DNA of 7,763 bases from Alphaproteobacteria bacterium (GTDB taxonomy: Bacteria; Pseudomonadota; Alphaproteobacteria; RF32; CAG-239): assembly GCA_017479785.1 (NCBI GenBank), contig JAFVBT010000112.1, positions 1 through 7,763 on the forward strand, written 5' to 3'. Every line of letters starts with the position of its first letter. Position 1 is the first letter of the stretch. Below are positions 1-5,101 of the stretch, in pieces. Below the pieces are notes generated by a model that worked only from the letters and a program-made list of their open reading frames with translations, was not told the DNA's origin and ran no database searches. The position numbers and the translations under genes are program-made.

Positions 1-1
1 A

Positions 2-73
2 AATCAGCTTAAGGAAGACCAAATCGCCGAACAGCTGACAATGGATTTGAACGACCCGTTTACGGGTAAGTAG
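2..73 (+). CDS. C-terminal 23 residues of an unidentified protein (5' partial)
   Basis: The frame starting at base 2 is open from the window edge to a TAG at 71-73 and ends in the residues LTMDLNDPFTGK. The tail is acidic and hydrophilic. Codons such as CAG, CTG, GCC and GAC are somewhat GC-richer than those in the genes further on, although 23 codons are too few to argue for transfer. The frame is supported by its position: a run of hairpins ending in a clear rho-independent terminator follows directly, as expected for the end of a transcription unit. I do not recognise the family from this tail. The rest of the gene lies outside the window. Confidence 0.6.
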   Translation, partial: NQLKEDQIAEQLTMDLNDPFTGK

Positions 74-82
74 TAACAGATT

Positions 83-142
83 GCGTCTGGCAGACGCTAA
101 GCAACCCCGTTCAGGGGTTTCTAGTGGTAAAGGCTTATAGCC
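83..142 (+). ncRNA. Three consecutive stem-loops in the 3' UTR (candidate structured RNA)
   Basis: Three perfect hairpins follow the TAG stop. The first is GCGTCT (83-88) with AGACGC (92-97) and a 3-nt loop. The second is AACCCC (103-108) with GGGGTT (114-119) and a 5-nt loop. The third is GGCT (132-135) with AGCC (139-142). A fourth hairpin, the terminator at 153-186, completes the series. The second hairpin repeats the AACCCC/GGGGTTTCT pattern of the terminator but lacks a long T tract, so it looks like a weak or decayed upstream terminator. The group could also be a 3'-UTR-derived small RNA. The hairpins are seen directly; the RNA gene is an inference. Confidence 0.35.
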
Positions 143-152
143 GCATATGAAG

Positions 153-186
153 AACCCCGCGTTTTACGCGGGGGTTTCTTTTTTTC
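153..186 (+). terminator. Rho-independent terminator of the 5' partial gene
   Basis: The stem is CCCCGCG (155-161) with CGCGGGG (167-173) around a TTTTA loop, and flanking AA/TT pairs can extend it past a bulged G. It is followed by a T-rich tract at 175-185. This is a strong intrinsic terminator for transcription coming from the left edge. Confidence 0.9.
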
Positions 187-266
187 TCTATCCTTATACC
201 GACAGTCTAGCGCGATTTAAGATACGACAATAGGCGATTAAAATCTTTCGTTCCTATTGGAGAGAA

Positions 267-282
267 AATACCTTTCGGTATT
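267..282 (-). terminator. Small GAAA-tetraloop hairpin, possible terminator of the minus-strand operon
   Basis: Read on the minus strand, AATACC and GGTATT pair perfectly around a GAAA (GNRA-type) loop and are followed by TTCTCTCC. It lies about 310 bp beyond the stop of the phosphodiesterase gene. I see no better terminator for that operon, but the stem is only 6 bp and the following tract is mixed pyrimidine, so this is tentative. Confidence 0.25.
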
Positions 283-329
283 ATAAATATAACACATATT
301 TTGAAAAAGTCAATATAGATAATTGAAAA

Positions 330-638
330 ATGTTAAAAATATATACTTATGGTTATGTATGTCGAAAATCTTGTTTGCGAGACGAGATAGAGTATCAAAC
401 GGCACGCGATAATCGCGAAAGCCAAATGATGCAGATGTATAATCAACAGGGGATAACGGAAAACTACCCGCAATATACTACCAACTTTTGGGGCGATTCC
501 GGTAACAATTACGGGTTTGGAAGTTCTGACATCAGTCAGAATATTCAAAATGTTACATGCTCGTACAGAGAAACAGTTTGCAATGCCGCCTCATTTTTCA
601 ACAATAATCAGCGGAACCAGAATTTCATCTTTCAATAA
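330..638 (+). CDS. Doubtful N/Q-rich ORF or gene remnant
   Basis: This is an open frame of 102 codons starting just after an in-frame TGA. No ribosome binding site precedes the ATG, and there is only a weak promoter-like sequence near 257-284. The first ~15 residues look random. The middle (residues ~20-70) is hydrophilic and rich in Gln, Asn, Tyr and Met, with a composition more like a real protein than chance translation. The last ~16 residues are the antisense of the end of the phosphodiesterase gene at 591-1700, an overlap of 48 bp. No signal peptide, transmembrane segment or known motif is visible. The most likely readings are a decayed gene whose start and end are lost, or an accidental frame. 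Otherwise the 74-590 stretch holds only the hairpins described separately. Confidence 0.25.
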   Translation: MLKIYTYGYVCRKSCLRDEIEYQTARDNRESQMMQMYNQQGITENYPQYTTNFWGDSGNNYGFGSSDISQNIQNVTCSYRETVCNAASFFNNNQRNQNFIFQ

Positions 639-1700
639 ACCGGCATGATGTGAAAGCATAGGCACTTTTCGCCGATGCATTTCAAAGAAACGTTCTCCGA
701 TGCCGACGGCTAAAAATTCCCCGAGTGCGGCCTCTAAATTAGGGTGCGGTATTCCGTCTCCGAACAGATGTTTTTCCAAAACTTCTTCTTTGGTAAGCAA
801 AATAAAATCTTTTCCGAATAATTGCTGAAAACGACGCACAAATTCAGCCCGATTTTCTGGTCTTACACGAAAAGAACAGGCTCGTCCTTCTATGGAAATA
901 TTGCCTTCAATCAAGCGGCAAAAATCCGGATATTCTTCGTCTAAGGCAATTTCCCGATTGTTCAGATGTCCGTGATCAGCCGTAACGATAATTAATGTAT
1001 CTTGTACATCAGATGCCAGTTTTTCAACATAAGTATTGATTTGTGAAATCATTTTTTGAACTTCCGGTGCGTTCGTTCCTTTTAAATGCATTAATTCGTC
1101 CGGTTGTTCATGGTAGGCATAAATATATTTTTTATCGTTCGTCCGACACAAATTCCGAATACGCTTGAACATATCTTCCATATTTTCAAAGGCGTCTTCA
1201 CCGAACGGAAATATGTTGTATGCCTTGTATAAACCGGCTTTATTTATTTTAGCGGTAATATCTTCGGCCGGAAGCAGGGTTGTCATCACATCATAAGGTG
1301 CGGCAATTTCATCCGTATCTTTTATTTTATTTTTGAAGAGCGTGACAATTTTCTTTAGTTCGGAAATATAAACATGATAGCCGATACGTCCGTGTTCGCA
1401 AGGGTTAAGACCGGAGCGTAAAGATGTGGTTGCAGCCGTTGTTGTCGGCGGAAACACGCTGGTAATTATGTGTTGCATATGGTGTGCTAAAAAACTGTCG
1501 GCCGGTAGGTTCTGTTTGATGATTTCTGCACCCAGACCGTCAAAAACCAGCATAACAACATTTTTATACTCCTTTTGCAGAATTTTATCTAAAAAAGGCA
1601 ACGTTTTATGCGGCGGTTGTAACCCGAAGTGCCGCATAACCGAACAGGCTGTGTTGGTAATGCAGGCTTCATAGTTCGGATATATAATTTCTTTTGCCAT
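591..1700 (-). CDS. Alkaline phosphatase superfamily protein (type I phosphodiesterase/nucleotide pyrophosphatase-like)
   Basis: This is a 369-residue hydrolase of the family that cleaves phosphate mono- or diesters with two bound metal ions, usually zinc. The full metal and nucleophile set is visible in order: Asp54 (LVFDGLG), the Thr nucleophile within FPPTTTAATTS (residues 83-93), Asp201 and His205 (DELMH), Asp242 and His243 (TADHGH), and His351/His352 (LSHHAGL). The spacing closely matches bacterial nucleotide pyrophosphatase/phosphodiesterases. There is no signal peptide or membrane segment, so it is probably cytoplasmic. I chose the ATG at 1700, 14 bp after the pgpA stop. A GTG at 1757 in the same frame would overlap pgpA and add residues without family character. 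The ribosome binding site is weak at either start, which suggests translation coupled to pgpA. The substrate cannot be read from the sequence; a nucleotide, phosphoglycerol or phospholipid-derived ester are all possible. Confidence 0.85.
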   Translation of the reverse strand: MAKEIIYPNYEACITNTACSVMRHFGLQPPHKTLPFLDKILQKEYKNVVMLVFDGLGAEIIKQNLPADSFLAHHMQHIITSVFPPTTTAATTSLRSGLNPCEHGRIGYHVYISELKKIVTLFKNKIKDTDEIAAPYDVMTTLLPAEDITAKINKAGLYKAYNIFPFGEDAFENMEDMFKRIRNLCRTNDKKYIYAYHEQPDELMHLKGTNAPEVQKMISQINTYVEKLASDVQDTLIIVTADHGHLNNREIALDEEYPDFCRLIEGNISIEGRACSFRVRPENRAEFVRRFQQLFGKDFILLTKEEVLEKHLFGDGIPHPNLEAALGEFLAVGIGERFFEMHRRKVPMLSHHAGLLKDEILVPLIIVEK

Positions 1701-1714
1701 AGGTTTGCCGATAT

Positions 1715-2212
1715 TTATTGTAAAACATATTGCATATATATTCTCACACCCATCCACATGCAGAAACCGCCCATCAATCCGGCACAGATATCATCGCACA
1801 TAACACCATAGGCATTTTTGACATTGCGGTCAAACCATTTAACCGGTCCCATTTTGCAAATATCAAAAAAACGGAATGCCGCAAAGCCGAACAAATAAAT
1901 CCACCAGTTTTGGATGTTTCGGTATAATAAATCATCAGCCACAAATAAAAAGGTTAAAAGTTGCCCGACAACTTCATCAATAACCACTTTTCCCGGATCT
2001 TTTTCTTGCTGATTTTTTATCAGTTCATGGGTGGCAGGAGTTCCGATAACAAAGATAAGGACTGAAGCAATAATAACGGCATAAGCACCGCCGAAGTAGC
2101 ACAGTAAAAACGCCAAAGGAAGCGTTGCAAGCGAACCTACCGTCCCCGGAGCTTTGGGCGATAATCCCAATCCGCCGTATGTTGCGATTAAAAGAGCTAA
2201 TTTTTCAGACAT
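1715..2212 (-). CDS. pgpA: Phosphatidylglycerophosphatase A
   Basis: This 165-residue integral membrane enzyme removes the phosphate from phosphatidylglycerophosphate to give phosphatidylglycerol, the last step of the pathway in the inner membrane. The family signatures are all present: the N-terminal glycine-rich APGTVGS (residues 21-27), DPGKVVIDEVVG (72-83), FRFFDICKMGPVKWFD (113-128) and GVMCDDICAG (136-145), with the acidic residues expected for metal binding. Hydrophobic segments lie at about 29-58, 84-92, 103-116 and 143-157. Length is normal for the family. The ATG at 2212 has a good GAAAGGA site 5 bases upstream. It is the first gene of a two-gene minus-strand operon with the phosphodiesterase, 14 bp away. 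Some bacteria carry unrelated PgpB or PgpC for the same step, but the motifs here are clearly PgpA. Confidence 0.95.
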   Translation of the reverse strand: MSEKLALLIATYGGLGLSPKAPGTVGSLATLPLAFLLCYFGGAYAVIIASVLIFVIGTPATHELIKNQQEKDPGKVVIDEVVGQLLTFLFVADDLLYRNIQNWWIYLFGFAAFRFFDICKMGPVKWFDRNVKNAYGVMCDDICAGLMGGFCMWMGVRIYMQYVLQ

Positions 2213-2217
2213 GATAA

Positions 2218-2224
2218 TCCTTTC
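2218..2224 (-). promoter_or_regulatory. Ribosome binding site of pgpA
   Basis: On the minus strand GAAAGGA lies 5 bases before the ATG at 2212, which supports that start. Confidence 0.75.
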
Positions 2225-2235
2225 AGTATAAAATA

Positions 2236-2264
2236 TTTATAGAAAAGACTTTATAAATTGGCAA
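2236..2264 (-). promoter_or_regulatory. Promoter of the pgpA-phosphodiesterase operon
   Basis: Read on the minus strand, TTGCCA (2259-2264) and TATAAA (2236-2241) are separated by exactly 17 bp; each matches the sigma-70 consensus at five of six positions. Transcription would begin near 2229, giving a short leader that carries the pgpA ribosome binding site. Confidence 0.65.
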
Positions 2265-2304
2265 TTGATATTATATTTTTTACACAAAGTTAAACAATGT
2301 GTTT

Positions 2305-2310
2305 TATAAT
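2305..2310 (+). promoter_or_regulatory. Possible -10 box for the DUF378 gene
   Basis: A perfect TATAAT sits 35 bp before the ATG. The best -35 candidates (TTTACA at 2279, TTACAC at 2280) are 19-20 bp away, longer than optimal, so only the -10 is convincing. Confidence 0.4.
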
Positions 2311-2339
2311 ATTATACGTTTTGTAAAAGGAGAAAAAAT

Positions 2340-2525
2340 ATGGCTTTAAAAAGAATAGCTTTATTATTGACGGTAATCGGCGGCATCAACTGGGGTTTGG
2401 TCGGTGCTTTCGGATTTGATTTAGTTAAGTTCTGTTTATCATTTTTACCGGTTTTAATTCCGGTTGTGCAAATTGTTGTCGGAATCTCAGCATTGTATGT
2501 GCTGTTTGCATATATGATAAAGTAA
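2340..2525 (+). CDS. DUF378 family small membrane protein
   Basis: This 61-residue protein has two transmembrane helices (about residues 5-25 and 36-58). It carries the hallmark of the DUF378 family: IGGINWGLVGAFGFDLV (13-29) in and after the first helix, and the VGISALYVLF stretch (47-56) in the second. Length is close to the usual 60-80 residues. The function of the family is unknown. The start is fixed by AAGGAG at 2327-2332, seven bases before the ATG. It stands alone: a terminator at 2543-2577 ends its transcript, and the gene before it runs the other way. No partner gene suggests a role. Confidence 0.85.
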   Translation: MALKRIALLLTVIGGINWGLVGAFGFDLVKFCLSFLPVLIPVVQIVVGISALYVLFAYMIK

Positions 2526-2542
2526 ATAGTATCAACAAAATT

Positions 2543-2577
2543 AAAGCCTCCTGTTTCCAAAGAAATAGGGGGTTTTT
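2543..2577 (+). terminator. Rho-independent terminator after the DUF378 gene
   Basis: A stem of about 15 pairs, including three G-T pairs, runs from AAAGCCTCCTGTTTC (2543-2557) to GAAATAGGGGGTTT and the following Ts (2562-2576) around a CAAA loop, and ends in a T tract. It separates the DUF378 gene from the DXS-like operon. Confidence 0.85.
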
Positions 2578-2601
2578 CTTTTGATAAATTCAAAAAAAAT
2601 C

Positions 2602-2629
2602 TTGTTGTTAATGAGATTTTTGCCATAAT
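2602..2629 (+). promoter_or_regulatory. Likely promoter of the DXS-like/flavodoxin operon
   Basis: TTGTTG (2602-2607) and CATAAT (2624-2629) are 16 bp apart. The -10 matches five of six consensus positions and the -35 is weak. Transcription would begin near 2636, inside the palindrome at 2620-2646. A weak -35 is common at promoters that are controlled by a regulator. Confidence 0.4.
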
Positions 2630-2646
2630 ACCGGTATTAAATGCAA
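2620..2646 (+). promoter_or_regulatory. Palindromic operator candidate (LacI-type centre)
   Basis: TAATACCGGTATTA (2626-2639) is a perfect 14-bp palindrome, and TTGC (2620-2623) and GCAA (2643-2646) add a further matching pair of arms. The central ACCGGT with AT-rich arms resembles operators of LacI/GntR-type sugar repressors, which have a central CG. As RNA it would have almost no loop, so a DNA-binding site is more likely than a hairpin. It covers the -10 box and the predicted start of transcription, the right place for repression. No regulator gene lies in the window. Confidence 0.45.
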
Positions 2647-2650
2647 TAAC

Positions 2651-2658
2651 AGGAAGGA
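2651..2658 (+). promoter_or_regulatory. Ribosome binding site of the DXS-like gene
   Basis: AGGAAGGA ends six bases before the ATG at 2665 and fixes that start. Another ATG, at 2670, is out of frame. Confidence 0.75.
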
Positions 2659-2664
2659 ATATAA

Positions 2665-4422
2665 ATGTATGAAATTTTAAAAACAATAAACGGACCGGCA
2701 GATGTAAAAAAACTCAATATCGGACAGTTAAAAACGCTGGCCGGCGATATCAGAGAAGCACTGTTTAATCGTTTAACCAAAATCGGCGGACATTGCGGAC
2801 CGAATTTCGGTATTGTGGAAACGGAAATAGCCATGCATTATGTTTTCAATTCGCCGGAAGATAAGTTTGTTTTTGATGTTTCGCACCAGAGTTATCCGCA
2901 TAAAATGCTGACGGGACGCAAAGCGGGGTACATTGATGAAACACATTTTAAGGATGATTCCGGTTATACCAATCCCGAAGAAAGTGAACACGATTTATTT
3001 AATGTCGGACATACGTCAACTTCCGTATCATTGGCAACAGGTTTAGCCAAAGCGCGTGATTTGAAAGGGCAAAAATATAATGTGGTTGCGCTGATCGGTG
3101 ACGGCTCTTTAAGCGGCGGTGAGGCATTAGAGGCATTAGATTTTGTCGGTTCGGATTTGAATTCAAACCTTATTATAATTGTTAATGATAATCAACAATC
3201 AATTGCAGAAGTGCACGGCGGTTTATATAAAAATCTGGCCGAACTGCGCCAAACAAAAGGCAAATCGGAACATAATTTTTTCAAAACACTCGGATTGGAT
3301 TATGTTTATGAAGAAAACGGCAATGATATTGAGGCTATGATAAGAATTTTGCAAAAAGTAAAAGATACGGACCATCCGATTGTAGTTCATATCAATACGC
3401 AAAAAGGTAAAGGTTTTGAGCTGGCAGAAAAAAATCGTGAAGCATGGCACTGGTGTATGCCGTTTGACCGGGAGACAGGCTGTTGGAATGTAACATTTCC
3501 GGCAGAAAGCTATACCGGTTTAACGGCACAATATGTTATGAATAAAGCAAAATCCGATAAAGATTTTGTGGTTATCACACCGGCAATGCCGATGACGGCC
3601 GGTCTGTCTTTGGACTTGCGTCAACAACTAGGCGCTCAATATGTTGATACCGGTATAACAGAAGAACATGCCGTGGCAATGGCATCGGGTGTGGCTAAGA
3701 CCGGCGGTAAACCTCTGTTGGTGACAAATGCCACGTTTATTCAGCGTACATATGACCAAATTTCACAAGATGTATGCATTAATAACAATCCGGTTACAAT
3801 TTTACTCAACTATGCTTCATTTGAAGGGCTGACCGATGTAACACATTTAGGAATTTTTGCCATTGCGGCATTTTCAAATATTCCGAATTTGGTAATATTG
3901 TCTCCGACAAGCAAAGAAGAATATTTAAATATGCTTGATTGGTCAGTTGAGCAAAAAGAACATCCGGTAATGATTTTAATGCCCGGTAATGCGGTGACTT
4001 CGCGTGCGGCAGATAAAGATTTCAGTGCCATAAACACATATAAGGTTGAACAAGCCGGTGAAAAAATTGCAATTTTGGCATTGGGGGATTTCTATCAGCG
4101 TGGCGAAGAACTGGCGCAAAAAATAACTAAAGAACTCGGTTTTAATCCGACACTCATCAATCCGCGTTTTGCCTCCGGCGTTGATGAAAGATTATTGGCT
4201 GATTTACAGCGTAATCACCAATTGATTATTACGTTGGAGGATGGTGTAACGGAAGGCGGTTTCGGGCAGAAAATAGCGGCTTTCTATGCCGATAAAAATA
4301 TGAAAGTTAAAATCTACGGTCTTAGAAAAGAATTTTATGACCGCTACAATCCGCAAGAATTACTCAAACAACTTGGGATGCTGCCCGAGCAAATTATTGC
4401 AGATATCAAGAAGATAATATAA
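2665..4422 (+). CDS. DXS-like transketolase family enzyme, atypical substrate pocket
   Basis: This 585-residue thiamine-diphosphate enzyme has the full architecture of 1-deoxy-D-xylulose-5-phosphate synthase: N-terminal diphosphate-binding domain (~1-270), pyrimidine domain (~280-445) and C-terminal transketolase domain (~460-580). Visible motifs are GGHCGPNFG (41-49), DVSHQSYPHK (71-80), the diphosphate motif GDG(145-147)...NDN(174-176), His262, and the cofactor-activating Glu333 in GITEEHAV. It is shorter than typical DXS (~620). Against E. coli DXS recalled from memory, the glyceraldehyde-3-phosphate contacts are changed: Tyr392 is Asn355, Arg420 is Tyr383, Asp427 is Thr390, and Arg478 is lost in the MPGNAV segment (439-444), while His431 remains (His394). 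So a ThDP-dependent carboligation or ketol transfer is likely, but DXP synthesis is doubtful. Related short DXS-like proteins occur in other bacteria; a diverged true DXS cannot be excluded. It is first in an operon with a flavodoxin. Confidence 0.85.
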   Translation: MYEILKTINGPADVKKLNIGQLKTLAGDIREALFNRLTKIGGHCGPNFGIVETEIAMHYVFNSPEDKFVFDVSHQSYPHKMLTGRKAGYIDETHFKDDSGYTNPEESEHDLFNVGHTSTSVSLATGLAKARDLKGQKYNVVALIGDGSLSGGEALEALDFVGSDLNSNLIIIVNDNQQSIAEVHGGLYKNLAELRQTKGKSEHNFFKTLGLDYVYEENGNDIEAMIRILQKVKDTDHPIVVHINTQKGKGFELAEKNREAWHWCMPFDRETGCWNVTFPAESYTGLTAQYVMNKAKSDKDFVVITPAMPMTAGLSLDLRQQLGAQYVDTGITEEHAVAMASGVAKTGGKPLLVTNATFIQRTYDQISQDVCINNNPVTILLNYASFEGLTDVTHLGIFAIAAFSNIPNLVILSPTSKEEYLNMLDWSVEQKEHPVMILMPGNAVTSRAADKDFSAINTYKVEQAGEKIAILALGDFYQRGEELAQKITKELGFNPTLINPRFASGVDERLLADLQRNHQLIITLEDGVTEGGFGQKIAAFYADKNMKVKIYGLRKEFYDRYNPQELLKQLGMLPEQIIADIKKII

Positions 4423-4433
4423 GAAGATAATAT
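4408..4433 (+). repeat. Perfect 13-bp tandem duplication across the stop codon
   Basis: AAGAAGATAATAT occurs at 4408-4420 and again at 4421-4433. The first copy encodes the last codons of the DXS-like gene and the stop codon straddles the junction. The second copy lies in the short gap before the flavodoxin ribosome binding site, which it moves away from the stop codon without changing either protein. It looks like a recent replication-slippage duplication. Confidence 0.85.
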
Positions 4434-4448
4434 AAAAGGAGAGAATTG

Positions 4449-5009
4449 ATGAAAAAAATATTGATTGTTATTGCCATGATTTTAACATCTTTAATAAGTT
4501 TCAATGTAAAAGCAGAGGAGGGTAATATGACAGATAAAAAAGTATTGGTGGCATATTTCAGTGCAACGGGAACGACGGCCGGCGTGGCGGATAAATTGGC
4601 CAAAGTTACGGGCGGTGAATTGTTTGAAATTAAACCGGCACAACCATATTCGGAAGCCGATTTGGATTGGCGTAACAATCAAAGCCGCAGTTCAGTGGAA
4701 ATGGCAGATATGAATTCTCGTCCGAAGATTGCTTCAAAAGTTGAAAATATGAGCCAATATAATGTCGTTTTCATCGGTTTTCCGATTTGGTGGTATCGCG
4801 AACCGTCAATTATAGATACCTTTATGGAAAGCTATGACTTTGCCGGTAAAACTGTTATTCCGTTTGCCACATCGGGCAGCAGCGGAATGGGAAAATCGGG
4901 CGAAAATATGCAAAAACTCGCGCCGAATGCCAAAGTTTTTGAAGGCAAACGTTTTCCGGCCAATGTATCCGAAGAAGTGCTGAAAACTTGGGCCGACGAA
5001 TGGTTATAA
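4449..5009 (+). CDS. Flavodoxin with N-terminal signal peptide and a second internal start
   Basis: This FMN-binding electron carrier of the Flavodoxin_4 type has 186 residues from the ATG at 4449. FMN-binding features are the phosphate loop FSATGTTAG (37-45), IGFPIWWYREP (109-119) and the ATSGSSGMGKS loop (140-150); PYSEADLDW (67-74 region) is typical of the subfamily. Residues 1-22 form a signal peptide (charged MKK, hydrophobic core, cleavage after VKA), so the full-length product should be exported. An in-frame ATG at 4527 (Met27) begins exactly where the cytoplasmic fold would begin and has its own AGGAGG five bases upstream, so a cytoplasmic form may also be made. I prefer ATG 4449 to the TTG at 4446, because AAGGAG (4436-4441) is better spaced from it. 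It lies 26 bp after the DXS-like gene with no terminator between. The redox partner is unknown. Confidence 0.85.
   Translation: MKKILIVIAMILTSLISFNVKAEEGNMTDKKVLVAYFSATGTTAGVADKLAKVTGGELFEIKPAQPYSEADLDWRNNQSRSSVEMADMNSRPKIASKVENMSQYNVVFIGFPIWWYREPSIIDTFMESYDFAGKTVIPFATSGSSGMGKSGENMQKLAPNAKVFEGKRFPANVSEEVLKTWADEWL
4516..4521 (+). promoter_or_regulatory. Internal ribosome binding site for a short flavodoxin
   Basis: AGGAGG lies inside the flavodoxin gene, five bases before an in-frame ATG at 4527-4529. It is a stronger match than the site of the upstream start and would produce a 160-residue protein without the signal peptide. It overlaps the codons for the residues just after the predicted cleavage site (Glu-Glu-Gly), so part of the match could be a by-product of those codons. 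Confidence 0.5.
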
Positions 5010-5044
5010 AAAAAATTGAAAAAGAGTTTTTTATATCTTGTTTT

Positions 5045-5080
5045 TTTTGCACGTTGACTTTTTGAGTTTAGCGTGCAAAA
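5045..5080 (+). promoter_or_regulatory. Long inverted repeat in the endA leader
   Basis: TTTTGCACG (5045-5053) and CGTGCAAAA (5072-5080) are perfect 9-bp inverted arms. Six more pairs with one bulge can extend the stem to a TTTTG loop. No T tract follows on the plus strand, and none on the minus strand, so it is not a normal terminator. A -35-like TTGACT (5054-5059) lies between the arms, but no convincing -10 follows at 17 bp. It could be an operator around the endA promoter or an RNA hairpin between the flavodoxin and endA messages. Confidence 0.5.
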
Positions 5081-5101
5081 TAAAACAAGGAAAAAACTGT
5101 C

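Noticed and set aside
83..180. tRNA, tmRNA or known riboswitch in the hairpin region
   Set aside because: There is no T-loop GGTTCRA sequence, acceptor stem or riboswitch core that I recognise, and no gene lies directly downstream to be controlled.
333..548. Minus-strand ORF of 71 codons opposite the N/Q-rich frame
   Set aside because: It has no ribosome binding site, and its hydrophobic content looks like the antisense of the AT-rich plus-strand frame.
1701..1757. Longer phosphodiesterase starting at the GTG at 1757
   Set aside because: It would overlap pgpA by 43 bp, has no ribosome binding site, and the 19 extra residues lack family character. The ATG at 1700 is preferred.
2312..2686. 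Minus-strand ORF of 124 codons over the DUF378 gene and its terminator
   Set aside because: It is antisense to a recognised family gene, a clear terminator and the DXS-like gene's leader, and has no start signals.
2665..4422. Ordinary transketolase of the pentose phosphate pathway
   Set aside because: The domain order and motifs (GGHCGPNFG, DVSHQSYPHK, GITEEHAV, LEDGVTEGGFG) are those of the DXS branch, not classical transketolase.
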